From positions 1 to 34,840 of the forward strand of contig JBDTSV010000180.1 of the NCBI GenBank assembly GCA_039930985.1: a stretch of DNA of 34,840 bases, read 5' to 3'. Positions 16,753-24,119 of this stretch are shown here, piece after piece. A model generated the notes under the pieces. The model worked only from the letters and a program-made list of their open reading frames with translations, had not been told where the DNA came from and did no database searches. This DNA comes from CADEED01 sp039930985 (GTDB lineage Bacteria; Pseudomonadota; Gammaproteobacteria; Steroidobacterales; Steroidobacteraceae). Numbering within the stretch: position 1 is the first letter of the stretch; each line of letters opens with the position of its first letter. The translations under genes were made by a program, and so were the position numbers.

Positions 16753-17652
16753 CTATTTCAGGAATGTCTGAAACTGTTGATCGCCGTTGATGCCCTTCAG
16801 CACACGTTCGAGGTCTTGCGGCGTGGCTTGCAACTTTCCAAGCGTCTGCGACTTTTCTAATACTTCCTTGAGCCGTCCCATGGCGAGCGACTGTTTCGTC
16901 GGCAGCTTTTCCACCATTTTTTCGAACTGCTTCGTATCAAGAATCACGCCCGGATTTGCGGCACGCCACTCGGCGACGCTCGTACGAGCCGCACTCAAGG
17001 CCTTGTCGTCAACCCACATTGCCGCGTCTTTAGAGACCTTTGCCTTTTGCTTACTCAACTCGGCATGCGGCCAGTCATCCGTCCCAACCCGCGCGTACAT
17101 TTGCCCGACCATCCATCCGAGCTTCGCTTGGAACAAGTTGTCGAGCGAGAGAATACGTGCCGCCAAACACGTGGCGTAGTGTTCTGCCTTGATCGTGACG
17201 GACAGAGTGAGGCAAGCGCAGCAGTCTTCTGCCAAGCCTTGCGACGCGTCTTGATGCAGATAGAAATACTCTGACTCGTTGTTGTTCAACAAACGCTCTA
17301 AAAATTGATCGAGCTTGTTCCGGTTCTTCTGACTCGCAACGGGAATCTTCAAGTTGAAGCCCGATTCCGCCATGTCGGCGATTTCACGTTCAATCGCAAA
17401 CCGCAGTGGCCTCACCGCCACGATTTGAATGTACTTCGCCTTGCACACGCCTCCGCTGCGCGGCACGAGATCGCACGACTGCGTGATAACGAGGAAGAAT
17501 TTATTCTCGGCGTTGTTTCCGAAGCCGGGGTAATAGGTGTTTAAAACTGCCTCAAGCTCGGGCGTGCGCTTGAGTAGGTCACCCTGATTTAGAACGTTGG
17601 CTTCAACGGCATCGGCGCCGGTAGCGGCTGGGTCACGGTAGGTAAAATGCAT
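16753..17652 (-). CDS. Cargo protein with ITQSCDLV motif, unknown function
   Basis: 299 residues; I cannot name the family. A hydrophobic strand carries FFLVITQSCDLVPRSG with a CKAKYI segment close behind, and CCACLT sits in the middle. The Cys-rich points (QSCDL, GVCKAK, DCCAC) could be metal or redox sites. The C-terminal third is helical and Lys-rich with heptad-like spacing (about 215-290). It is the last gene before attL and the last of a three-gene set; base composition is low for this window (26 of 60 G+C in one counted line). The start at 17652 lacks a strong Shine-Dalgarno. A defence or other accessory role is inferred only from position. Confidence 0.8.
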   Translation of the reverse strand: MHFTYRDPAATGADAVEANVLNQGDLLKRTPELEAVLNTYYPGFGNNAENKFFLVITQSCDLVPRSGGVCKAKYIQIVAVRPLRFAIEREIADMAESGFNLKIPVASQKNRNKLDQFLERLLNNNESEYFYLHQDASQGLAEDCCACLTLSVTIKAEHYATCLAARILSLDNLFQAKLGWMVGQMYARVGTDDWPHAELSKQKAKVSKDAAMWVDDKALSAARTSVAEWRAANPGVILDTKQFEKMVEKLPTKQSLAMGRLKEVLEKSQTLGKLQATPQDLERVLKGINGDQQFQTFLK

Positions 17653-17676
17653 TCACCACCACCAGCCGCAGCTTTG

Positions 17677-17937
17677 TTAGCCGGAAGTAGACGACTCGAC
17701 GGTGCTCACGGCGCCATCGATTATCGTATTCGCACGGCGAGCGAGTTCGGACGCCTCGTGCGGCGACGCCATTGTCACGAGAGTGACTTGCAGTGTCGGA
17801 GTGCGCGTGTACACAGTCGTGTAGTCAATGCTGACGACGACGCTATCCGAGCGCCCAGCAATCACCGGCGGCGCCACGTAGTCGCGCCCGACATAGTGGG
17901 CGCCTTCTTCGATTAAAACTGTGTTTGGCTGTTCCAT
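17677..17937 (-). CDS. Small cargo protein of unknown function
   Basis: 86 residues, no family recognised. The middle is beta-rich (DSVVVSIDYTTVYTRTPTLQ), and a short helix (PHEASELARRANTIIDGAV) precedes a Ser/Thr tail. The start ATG 17937 has AAGGGG 7 nt upstream. It sits 11 nt after the 208-residue gene and 24 nt before the 299-residue gene, so it belongs to the same transcript. No membrane segment. Confidence 0.7.
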   Translation of the reverse strand: MEQPNTVLIEEGAHYVGRDYVAPPVIAGRSDSVVVSIDYTTVYTRTPTLQVTLVTMASPHEASELARRANTIIDGAVSTVESSTSG

Positions 17938-17948
17938 GGTCTACCCCT

Positions 17949-18575
17949 TTATTGCAGGGCGTCATAAACGGCAAGTATCTGCCTTGCAGTAGCTAGGGTT
18001 CCAGCTAATGCACCGTTTAATAACTCTGCCGCCGCTGCCGTATCTGTGACGTCGTAGTGAAAATTGAATTTGTAACCAGCCACACCGTTGTTATCTAGCG
18101 AACGTGTGAAGTTGAGCACATAAGGAGGAATAGCCATCGCGCGCTGAACTGCCATCGCGCGGGGCTCAAAGTTCAAGTTGGCGGCCTCAGCTAATCCCTC
18201 GGTATCAAGGAATAATGCCTGCAAACCAGTCGAGGGAGTCGCATCCTCGAACGAATAGTTGATCCCGAAAGCAGAGATCGGCGTGTGTGGGAGCGAAGTT
18301 AGTATGGTTCGCAGCGCGTTTTCACAAGTGGCAAGCTGCGCAGCGTCGAGGCCCTGCGGTACCAAAGTCAGCCTGTCGTACGCCGGCATGAACCGAACAT
18401 CCCCAAGCGTGAATCGTGGCGGCGCATTCGCAACGAACGAAACTTCCCACTGGACCGCCAAGTCACCTTCGATCCCGAAGACCTGCTTCGCGACCCATTG
18501 CGGCTGGAGAATGGCGGGATTCCAAGCGCCGAGTACGACGACGTTTGTCGCATCCAATTTCGCTTCTGCGGCCAT
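17949..18575 (-). CDS. Cargo protein with GAWNPAI motif, unknown function
   Basis: 208 residues; not recognised. It opens NVVVLGAWNPAILQPQWVAKQVFG, then has alternating beta strands (WEVSFVANAPPRFTLGDVRF, YDRLTLVPQG). The NALRTILTSLPHTPISAFGINYSF stretch is the sort of helix-strand unit seen in ferredoxin-like domains. A FNFHYDVTD strand and a C-terminal helix end it. It is the first gene of the cargo set. G+C in two counted lines is 53% and 42%, against about 68-72% in terL and ccm lines, which suggests later acquisition. The start ATG at 18575 has no clear Shine-Dalgarno. Confidence 0.78.
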   Translation of the reverse strand: MAAEAKLDATNVVVLGAWNPAILQPQWVAKQVFGIEGDLAVQWEVSFVANAPPRFTLGDVRFMPAYDRLTLVPQGLDAAQLATCENALRTILTSLPHTPISAFGINYSFEDATPSTGLQALFLDTEGLAEAANLNFEPRAMAVQRAMAIPPYVLNFTRSLDNNGVAGYKFNFHYDVTDTAAAAELLNGALAGTLATARQILAVYDALQ

Positions 18576-18626
18576 TAATTCAATGAGTTGAGTGCGTGCG
18601 ACAGGGTGATATCTAGCGCGGCGCGC

Positions 18627-18654
18627 ATGTTAACACGCTGCTTAAAAGCGACAA
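18627..18654 (-). promoter_or_regulatory. Candidate promoter of the cargo operon
   Basis: On the minus strand TTGTCG (18649-18654) and TAACAT (18627-18632) are separated by 16 bp and each match 4 of 6 sigma-70 positions. It lies about 50 nt upstream of the 208-residue gene in a 187-nt gap (18576-18762) that I otherwise find empty. The sequence match is weak; its place at the head of an AT-richer cassette is the main support. Confidence 0.35.
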
Positions 18655-18762
18655 CGACTTCAACTCGGGATCGTAAAATTTTCCGACAGGGCGTTCCTAC
18701 ATGGCGGAAACCCCTACCGCGTCAGCTTTGCTCACGCCATATCGATTCTTGCCGGCGGCCAC

Positions 18763-19134
18763 TCAATCGTCATCGTCTTCGTCCCACTCGGGACCGAAGC
18801 GGCGAACGATCACGTCGTGATACTCCTCATTCAACTCTTGAATCTCTTTCGTGAACGCCCACGGCACCGACGTGCCTTCGTTCCACTCGCCCTCCGGGTC
18901 GTACTTGTCACGGATCGCGTCGTGCTTGCGCTTGTACTCCCAATATTCGATGTCGTTTAATCGTTGTTCCTCCTTCTCGCGTCGCTTTTCCGGTCGGGTG
19001 ACTGTCCACCAATGATGGAAATGCGCGCCGAAGTAGATTGCCGGGGCGAGGTAGGGCCACCATCCGTATTCTGGATACGCCTTCGTCGCTAGAAAGGCGA
19101 CGAGCAACAACAGAACCGACGTTGACTCACGCAT
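18763..19134 (-). CDS. Small membrane protein with acidic tail
   Basis: 123 residues. A hydrophobic N-terminus (STSVLLLLVAFLATKAYP, then WWPYLAPAIYFGAHFHHWW) suggests two membrane helices in a hairpin. A highly charged helical region follows (RPEKRREKEEQRLNDIEYWEYKRKHD), and the protein ends in Asp repeats. No family recognised. Its place after the terminase-linked genes would fit a lysis or membrane-attachment function, but it lacks recognisable holin features. It is 98 nt downstream of the PrimPol-like gene; that gap shows nothing. Confidence 0.65.
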   Translation of the reverse strand: MRESTSVLLLLVAFLATKAYPEYGWWPYLAPAIYFGAHFHHWWTVTRPEKRREKEEQRLNDIEYWEYKRKHDAIRDKYDPEGEWNEGTSVPWAFTKEIQELNEEYHDVIVRRFGPEWDEDDDD

Positions 19135-19233
19135 TCGCTGAGGATATCCGGAAGCTGCGCGAACCGTTGCAGAGCCAGAGGGATTAAGCGGCTTCGGAAT
19201 CCGTGCGCTTCTCGCCGAGCCCGGCAGCGCGCA

Positions 19234-20502
19234 CTATGCGGTCGCTGCCGCCGACTTCCGAGAGCCCTTGCCCTTCGCTGCCGCGTCGCCCGGCGCGGCG
19301 TCTAGGCCGCCTCCGGCTGCCATAAGTGACGCGATTTCTTCGAGTAAGTAATTTTTCGTCGAGAACTCGGAAAGTTCGGGCAACTGTTCGCGCTTGATCC
19401 CGAGGAAATCCGCGTCCCACTTGAAGCGATCAGTCGGCACGCCGTCGCCCGTCAGATCGACGACGCCGCGCGACTCAACGCGAACTCGAACGCTCGTGCC
19501 CGGGATTTCTTTCCCGTTCGGACCTTGAGCGGAGAACATGCGCTCGATCGGCTCGAACGTGGAGCTACTGGAGTTTTGAAGCAAAAACAGCAACGAGCCG
19601 TTCGCCTCACGTCGACACGGAATGTCGCCGCGCTTGCGGATCAGCGCGGCGAGTTTGGGAAGAATCTCGCCCGTGCGATCCTTCACCCCGAACTTCGCGA
19701 GCATCACGTCGGCGATCTCTGCACTCCGCGATTCAATCGAAACGGTGACCAATCGATCCTCGTAGTGATCGCCCACGGGGTTCATTGCCAACCCTACCCC
19801 GCCGCCGCTCGTTTGAACGGCATGAAATCCGGCACGCTTCATCGTCAGACGGGCGCGCGCATTGTCGAACGTCAGTCGTTGCCCGGGCGCGAGGATCGGC
19901 GGGGCCACGTACGGCACGTAAGGCGCTTGCGGCTCGGGGTGCGCGTCCGCCCACGTGGTGAACTCGGCAACAAAACGGTGCGCGGCCTCGACGTTCAGCT
20001 CGGCCAGCTCGTCGCGGCGAACGTCTAACAAGCTGCCACGCGGCCAGTCGAAAGCCGCGCCGGTCGCGTCCTCGGCCAGCGCGACGAAATCCGCCGCCGA
20101 ACTCACTCGCGCCGATCCGGCGTAATACTCGGGAGTCGTGAGCGTCGAGAAGTGCATGCCGTCGTTTCGGAACACGTACAGGCGCGCGCCATCTTGAGCG
20201 ACCCGCACCACGTGGCCGCCACACTCGCCCATGAACGCGTCGACGTCCTCGGCCAGCTCCGTGCGAACCGTCAGCCGAACAACAGTTAGGCGCGTGCCGG
20301 CGGCGTCCTGCACGGGCGAGCCGGCGTCGTGGGCCGGCGGGATCGCCGCCAGCACAGCCGCGAGCGACTCGGCGTGCTCGTCGGCGCTATACGCGCGTTG
20401 TACAACGCTCCAAGGCCCCGGCGGTTTTTCCTGCCCGCGCACGATCGGTGCGGGGGCGTAAGAATTCGCGCGCAGAATTTCGACACAGTCGGCGTACTTC
20501 AT
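19234..20502 (-). CDS. Tandem PrimPol-like protein lacking catalytic residues
   Basis: 422 residues made of two similar halves (about 3-185 and 212-392) and an Ala/Lys-rich tail. Each half follows the order of phage PrimPol (archaeo-eukaryotic primase) domains: an N-terminal helix, a strand, an R-x-G-like strand (RVAQDGARLYVFR at 100; RREANGSLLFLLQ at 297), then a strand and Trp-containing block (FDWPRGSLLDVRRDELAEL at 151; FKWDADFLGIKREQLPEL at 360). Active enzymes show D-x-D in the strand read here as VVRLTVRTE (74) or LVTVSIESR (251), and a His before TG; both are absent. A DNA-binding or regulatory role is inferred. It starts 3 nt after the 68-residue gene. Confidence 0.72.
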   Translation of the reverse strand: MKYADCVEILRANSYAPAPIVRGQEKPPGPWSVVQRAYSADEHAESLAAVLAAIPPAHDAGSPVQDAAGTRLTVVRLTVRTELAEDVDAFMGECGGHVVRVAQDGARLYVFRNDGMHFSTLTTPEYYAGSARVSSAADFVALAEDATGAAFDWPRGSLLDVRRDELAELNVEAAHRFVAEFTTWADAHPEPQAPYVPYVAPPILAPGQRLTFDNARARLTMKRAGFHAVQTSGGGVGLAMNPVGDHYEDRLVTVSIESRSAEIADVMLAKFGVKDRTGEILPKLAALIRKRGDIPCRREANGSLLFLLQNSSSSTFEPIERMFSAQGPNGKEIPGTSVRVRVESRGVVDLTGDGVPTDRFKWDADFLGIKREQLPELSEFSTKNYLLEEIASLMAAGGGLDAAPGDAAAKGKGSRKSAAATA

Positions 20503-20505
20503 GAA

Positions 20506-20712
20506 TTATTTCCTCGAAACGATGTAAAAGCCGAAGATCGGCACGCGGTAGATAGCGAACCGTGGACGCCGCGTGCTCGCGACGTACTCAATGAAGGCGT
20601 GCGGCACGGGTCGGTTGAATCCACGCACGAGGGGGAAGCGGACGAGCGCGCCGTCGGGCGCGCGTGACGTGAGCGTCAGGCCTCGGGGCTCGCGGCAGTA
20701 AACCGTGCTCAT
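20506..20712 (-). CDS. Small phage-type protein, paralogue of its neighbour
   Basis: 68 residues: MSTVYCREPRGLTLTSR at the start and YRVPIFGFYIVSRK at the end. The VxCRxPxGxTLT opening is shared with the upstream 79-residue protein, as is the RVPI.G..I..RK ending, so the two arose by tandem duplication. Similar short C-L-P-x-G-L proteins occur in the virion gene regions of Mu-like phages, but I cannot give a function. The ATG at 20712 overlaps the neighbour's stop (ATGA); the longer frame upstream is a shadow. Confidence 0.7.
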   Translation of the reverse strand: MSTVYCREPRGLTLTSRAPDGALVRFPLVRGFNRPVPHAFIEYVASTRRPRFAIYRVPIFGFYIVSRK

Positions 20713-20948
20713 GTCTTGCGCTCGATCACGTATCCCAAGATCGGAACGCGTCGGATAGATAGCTTCGGGTCTGGCGTCTTGGCGAGACGCTCCATGAGCA
20801 CGCGCGGCACGTCGGGGTTGAATCCGTGTTGCAGGCGCACTCGGGTTGTCTTGGCGTCGGCCGCGAGGCTTGAGCGCTCGGTGAGCGTGAAACCATAGGG
20901 CAAGCGGCACCACACTTTCACGCGATCGCCAGGATTGCTCTCGGGCAT
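20709..20948 (-). CDS. Small phage-type protein (VWCRLPYGFTL), unknown function
   Basis: 79 residues from ATG 20948. The core VKVWCRLPYGFTLTERS, then QHGFNPDVPRVLMERLAKT and RRVPILGYVIERKT, aligns along its length with the next protein. No membrane segment. The start lies 20 nt downstream of an 11-bp hairpin (20969-21002), and the upstream region is non-coding for nearly 200 nt. The frame can be extended to 21113, but that would read through the hairpins with arginine-rich, shadow-like sequence. Confidence 0.68.
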   Translation of the reverse strand: MPESNPGDRVKVWCRLPYGFTLTERSSLAADAKTTRVRLQHGFNPDVPRVLMERLAKTPDPKLSIRRVPILGYVIERKT

Positions 20949-20968
20949 GTATTGCTCGCTCGTAAGAA

Positions 20969-21079
20969 GTGCCCGCACAGCCCATGAAGATTGTGCGGGC
21001 ACCGAGTACCGCCGCGCGGATTTACAACCACGTTGCACCACGCGGCGGCGGTTGCCGCTCGCCAGCTTGTTTGGCGAGC
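20969..21079. other. Structured non-coding interval with three inverted repeats
   Basis: Within the gene-free stretch 20949-21141 there are three perfect inverted repeats in a row: 20969-20979 with 20992-21002 (11 bp, GTGCCCGCACA, 12-nt loop), 21009-21016 with 21041-21048 (8 bp, CCGCCGCG), and 21057-21064 with 21072-21079 (8 bp, GCTCGCCA, 7-nt loop). None is followed by a good T-run on the minus strand; TTCTT follows the first. It could be a leader RNA structure, a weak terminator or a DNA site such as a packaging signal. Confidence 0.5.
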
Positions 21080-21141
21080 ACGAGAGAGTGTGAATACGTC
21101 TCGCGTTGAACACACGGACGAACGCGCGGACGAACAGGCCG

Positions 21142-21384
21142 CTAGCGTCGCGCCGGCAGTTCCGTCGGTAGATAGCGCAGCGCGCGCAGCCGGTATTCGA
21201 CCATCGCGCGAAACTCGGGCTCGAACGTGCTCGCCTTCTTCATCGCGCCGTCAAAGCTCAACGCGCCGAACCTTTGCGCCGTATCAAACGCGTGTAACCA
21301 CCTCGCGTGCGACTTCGCGCTGACGTTGAGCGACGGCGGCAACGGAGCGTGGCGTACGCGGTATGTGCCCGTATCTATGCCCAT
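21142..21384 (-). CDS. Small protein of unknown function after terL
   Basis: 80 residues: MGIDTGTYRVRHAPLPPSLN, then an aromatic and Ala-rich helical stretch and a C-terminal MVEYRLRALRYLPTEL. The start at 21384 overlaps the end of terL by 10 bp, implying coupled translation. No family recognised. Its coding frame ends before the structured interval. Confidence 0.58.
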   Translation of the reverse strand: MGIDTGTYRVRHAPLPPSLNVSAKSHARWLHAFDTAQRFGALSFDGAMKKASTFEPEFRAMVEYRLRALRYLPTELPARR

Positions 21385-23150
21385 GCGCCCTCTCGTTCCG
21401 GCAATGCCCTCAATGCCTCTTCGAGCCTGTCTGCCGTCGCTTCCGTGATAACCATCGGAAGTTTTCGCGGTGCCGTCGCCATTGCGCACGCGTCAGCGCG
21501 GTTCGGCGAAAAGCCGTCGCCGTATTTGTCGATTTTCAATTTACCGCTCGTCGAATCCTCGCCCACGATCTGCCCGAGTTCGCTCAACAATTGGTTGCGC
21601 TCTTTGATCGTCGACGAGATCGACAGAATGTTGTCGAGGCTCTTGATCTTCTCGCCGCTCACGGCCGCGAAGGTTTGCGCCGCGCGATACTGCAACCACG
21701 CGTACGACTGGCTTTTGCGATTTAGATAGGCGTCCTCCGTCTTGATCGACGAGCCCGGCACGGCGGGTCGATCGGGGAATATGGGCGACTCGGACCCCTT
21801 GAACGCCACGACGCGAATCGTCGGGAGTTTCTTCGTCTTGCGCTCGGCGTTGAGTATCTGCGCGTCACCCTCGATCGCGGCACCGATGCCGACGGCGTCC
21901 GCACACATTTCCGTCACGCTGTATTTGTCGCAAAGCGCGAACGCGCGGCGCAGCTCGGTCATGAGGTTCGTGCCCGACTGCCACGAGTCGAGTTGCTCGA
22001 CGAGGATGCCTTGCACCACGCAAAACGCGCTAGCGTCGGAGCCGCCGCCGATGTCGAATGCCGCGTAGCGTCGCCCGGTCGGCTTCACGCCGAGCTTCAC
22101 GTGCGCGTCAATGCACGCGTCGAGGTGCTCGCGCGGCATTAACTGGCCTTTGGTGTCGGCCAAGAAATCACAAAGATATTCCCGCTTGAATCGCTGCATT
22201 CCGTCGGCGGCGATCTTTCGCTCGCGCCACTCGGGAGTTTTGCGCGGGTCGTCGTCGATCGTAATTGTTAGGCGTGGGATCGCGTCGTTGTGCGCCTTCG
22301 AGAAGAATATATTGTTAGTGCCGTTCGGCGTGCTCACGTACAGGCGGCAATCCGACGTGGCCGTGATCGCGCTGTCTACGATCTCGGCATGCTCGACGAA
22401 CGCGTGCTCGTCGATCGCCACCACGGCGGCGCGATCCGAGCGGCCGATCGTGATGCCGGCTTGCGCCGTCAACGCCGAGCCGTTCTCGAACCATATGCGC
22501 ATGTGTGCCGAGCCGTTCGCGCGATTCCAGCCGCCGCGCAGTTCCTCGGGGAGCCCGTCCAGGTACAGCCGAGCCTTTGCCATGAGGGTTTGACTCGATC
22601 CCGAGAGGTCGCACTTTGCTTCGAGCGCGCTGCCGATGATTGCGGAGAAGTTCTCGTGAAGTAGGCACATGCTCGTGAGCCATGCCATGAGGCAGAACGA
22701 CGCGCCGATGTCGCGGCCCTTCGCGACGACGCCCGACTCGCCGTTGCGATAGCGTGACTCGAAGAATTCGAACATTTCGCGTTGCTTCGGCCAGAGGCGG
22801 AAGGGCAATAACGCGCTCCGTCCCTTCGCCAGCAACCGAGGGTCGAGCAGCGTGCCCCACGAGTCGACCATGTCGGCCACGTGCCCGAGGGCGTAATAGC
22901 GCTTGAGCATTCCCCAGCGCATCGGATCGGCGCGCAGCCACACGAGCCGGCGATTGCGTTCGCGCACTGCGGCGGGTGCGTCGAGATACGCGAGGGCGGC
23001 GCTGCGTGTTTCGGCGTCGACGTCCCCGAGCAATGCCGCCCGCTCGTTGCGTGTCGTTGCGGCGTCGAGCGCGTCCGCGAGCACCGCATACGGCGGCAGT
23101 TCAATCATGGCCGCGTGCGTGGCGTTGGCGAGTTCGTCGAGTGTGTTCAT
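21375..23150 (-). CDS. Phage terminase large subunit (TerL)
   Basis: 591 residues, ATPase plus nuclease motor that packages DNA into a prohead. The ATPase has an atypical Walker A at 144-151 (KGRDIGAS), Walker B at 243-248 (VVAIDE) and the coupling motif STPNG (273-277). The RNase H-like nuclease shows its three acidic points: Asp366 (RYAAFDIGGGSDAS), Asp418 (MCADAVGIG) and the final ADACAMA segment. All are intact. The ATG at 23150 overlaps terS by 4 bp; the frame continues upstream only as a shadow of terS. No portal gene follows, unlike in a normal phage. Confidence 0.9.
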   Translation of the reverse strand: MNTLDELANATHAAMIELPPYAVLADALDAATTRNERAALLGDVDAETRSAALAYLDAPAAVRERNRRLVWLRADPMRWGMLKRYYALGHVADMVDSWGTLLDPRLLAKGRSALLPFRLWPKQREMFEFFESRYRNGESGVVAKGRDIGASFCLMAWLTSMCLLHENFSAIIGSALEAKCDLSGSSQTLMAKARLYLDGLPEELRGGWNRANGSAHMRIWFENGSALTAQAGITIGRSDRAAVVAIDEHAFVEHAEIVDSAITATSDCRLYVSTPNGTNNIFFSKAHNDAIPRLTITIDDDPRKTPEWRERKIAADGMQRFKREYLCDFLADTKGQLMPREHLDACIDAHVKLGVKPTGRRYAAFDIGGGSDASAFCVVQGILVEQLDSWQSGTNLMTELRRAFALCDKYSVTEMCADAVGIGAAIEGDAQILNAERKTKKLPTIRVVAFKGSESPIFPDRPAVPGSSIKTEDAYLNRKSQSYAWLQYRAAQTFAAVSGEKIKSLDNILSISSTIKERNQLLSELGQIVGEDSTSGKLKIDKYGDGFSPNRADACAMATAPRKLPMVITEATADRLEEALRALPEREGAWA

Positions 23151-23917
23151 AGCGGCTTCAATCGGTCGAGATAGGCGAGTGCTTGCTCGGGCGTTAGGTC
23201 TTTGGGCGCGGGTAGATTGGCGTTGACGTTGAGCGACACGGAGCGGTCGACGTAGACCCCGGCCATCTTGTTGAGCATGTCGGCGGCGGCGAGCTGGTCG
23301 TGCAGCGTGAGGACGATCTCGCCCGTCGCTTTCTGGCGTATCGACTTGAGCAAGCGGCGCGCGGACGGGCTGAGCTTCTCCGTCGGAGTGATCACGACGC
23401 GCGTTACGCCGTCGCCGTGGCAATGCCCGCACTCTTCGTGGGGCTCGGCGTGTGGGGTGAAGCCGAGCCCGCCCTCGCACGTAGGCAATGGCTTCCCCGT
23501 GCGCTCTGCGTCGTCGCAGGCCGCGCAGAACTCGTCGACGGTCCATTGATACAGATGGTTCACCCCGTGGCAGTAGCGGCACGCCTCGTTGACGGTGCGC
23601 ACTAGTTCGCCCGGATCGGCCTCGACGATGTCCTGTAGGCGCACCATGCGCGAGCGCGTGTCGATCGTTGTGCCCTCTGCCGCCACTGCGACCAGCTCCC
23701 GCACGCGTGACGCCACGCCCGGCGAATGCACAAGCTCGTAGGCCCGTTGAGCGATCGTCGAGGGGCGTGTCGAGCCCGAGCAATCGAACGCCTCGCGGTA
23801 GGCCTTGGAGGCGTTGCCGTGCGCGGCGAAGCGCTGCGCGAAGTTTTCTTGCTTCGGCGTCAGGGCGACGGAGAGCGCGGTTTCTGCGTCCCGTCGGATT
23901 CGTAGTCCGTTGGTCAT
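23147..23917 (-). CDS. Phage terminase small subunit (TerS) with zinc-ribbon cysteines
   Basis: 256 residues from ATG 23917. An HTH DNA-recognition region (residues 18-70) follows the Terminase_2 pattern LTPKQENFAQRFAAHGNASKAYREAF. Residues 113-166 carry paired cysteines (CRYC 113/116, CAAC 131/134, C147, CGHC 163/166), with the ACRYCHG..HLYQWT segment known from TerS proteins of Mu-like and Burkholderia phages. TerS recognises the packaging site and recruits TerL, whose gene overlaps. A GTG at 23986 would add 23 residues, but it runs over regulatory site C, so I prefer the ATG, which has AAGG upstream. Confidence 0.85.
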   Translation of the reverse strand: MTNGLRIRRDAETALSVALTPKQENFAQRFAAHGNASKAYREAFDCSGSTRPSTIAQRAYELVHSPGVASRVRELVAVAAEGTTIDTRSRMVRLQDIVEADPGELVRTVNEACRYCHGVNHLYQWTVDEFCAACDDAERTGKPLPTCEGGLGFTPHAEPHEECGHCHGDGVTRVVITPTEKLSPSARRLLKSIRQKATGEIVLTLHDQLAAADMLNKMAGVYVDRSVSLNVNANLPAPKDLTPEQALAYLDRLKPL

Positions 23918-23965
23918 TGTCGTATCAGCCTTGTTTGAAAGGGTGCCGCGCGGAGTAGTCGCGCG

Positions 23966-23985
23966 TTTCGTGCAAATCGCGTGCA
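23966..23985 (-). promoter_or_regulatory. Double TGCAC site C upstream of terS
   Basis: On the minus strand, TGCAC-GCGATT-TGCAC-GAAA: the same 20-nt pattern and 11-bp spacing as the two att-flanking sites, with GATTTGCACGAAA identical to site A. It lies 48 nt upstream of the terS ATG, near where a transcript from the TATAAA box at 24007-24012 would begin. That is a normal operator position. An integrase arm site is not expected in mid-element. Confidence 0.55.
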
Positions 23986-24006
23986 CCCGCCTAATCGTAT
24001 AGCCCT

Positions 24007-24012
24007 TTTATA
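24007..24012 (-). promoter_or_regulatory. Candidate -10 box for the terS-terL operon
   Basis: TATAAA on the minus strand matches 5 of 6 bases of the sigma-70 -10 box inside an AT-rich pocket (AAATATAAAAGGGCTATACG). No good -35 hexamer is found 16-18 bp upstream, so it may need an activator. Site C follows 15-35 nt after the expected start. Confidence 0.35.
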
Positions 24013-24119
24013 TTTCGTCACAGTCCCCGATTTTTCGGTCGGCGCTCGGTCTCTCGGGGCGGTCCGGCTGGAAACCGCGCTCAACGTCCACGTGAGCAGT
24101 TAGGGGCGGCGATAAACGA

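Noticed and set aside
18588..18854. Plus-strand 88-codon frame in the gap before the cargo genes
   Set aside because: Arg/Ser-rich, overlaps the end of the small membrane protein gene on the other strand, no ribosome site or motif.
19234..20502. Portal or major capsid protein, from size and position after terL
   Set aside because: The sequence aligns internally with itself and with PrimPol-type motifs, and I see no portal or HK97-like features.
23151..23783. N-terminal extension of terL by about 210 codons
   Set aside because: It overlaps terS entirely and reads as Arg/Gly-rich shadow; the ATG overlapping the terS stop gives a normal TerL length.
23966..23985. A third attachment site in mid-element
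   Set aside because: No copy of the 16-bp core is nearby; only the TGCAC doublet is shared, so a regulatory site is more likely.
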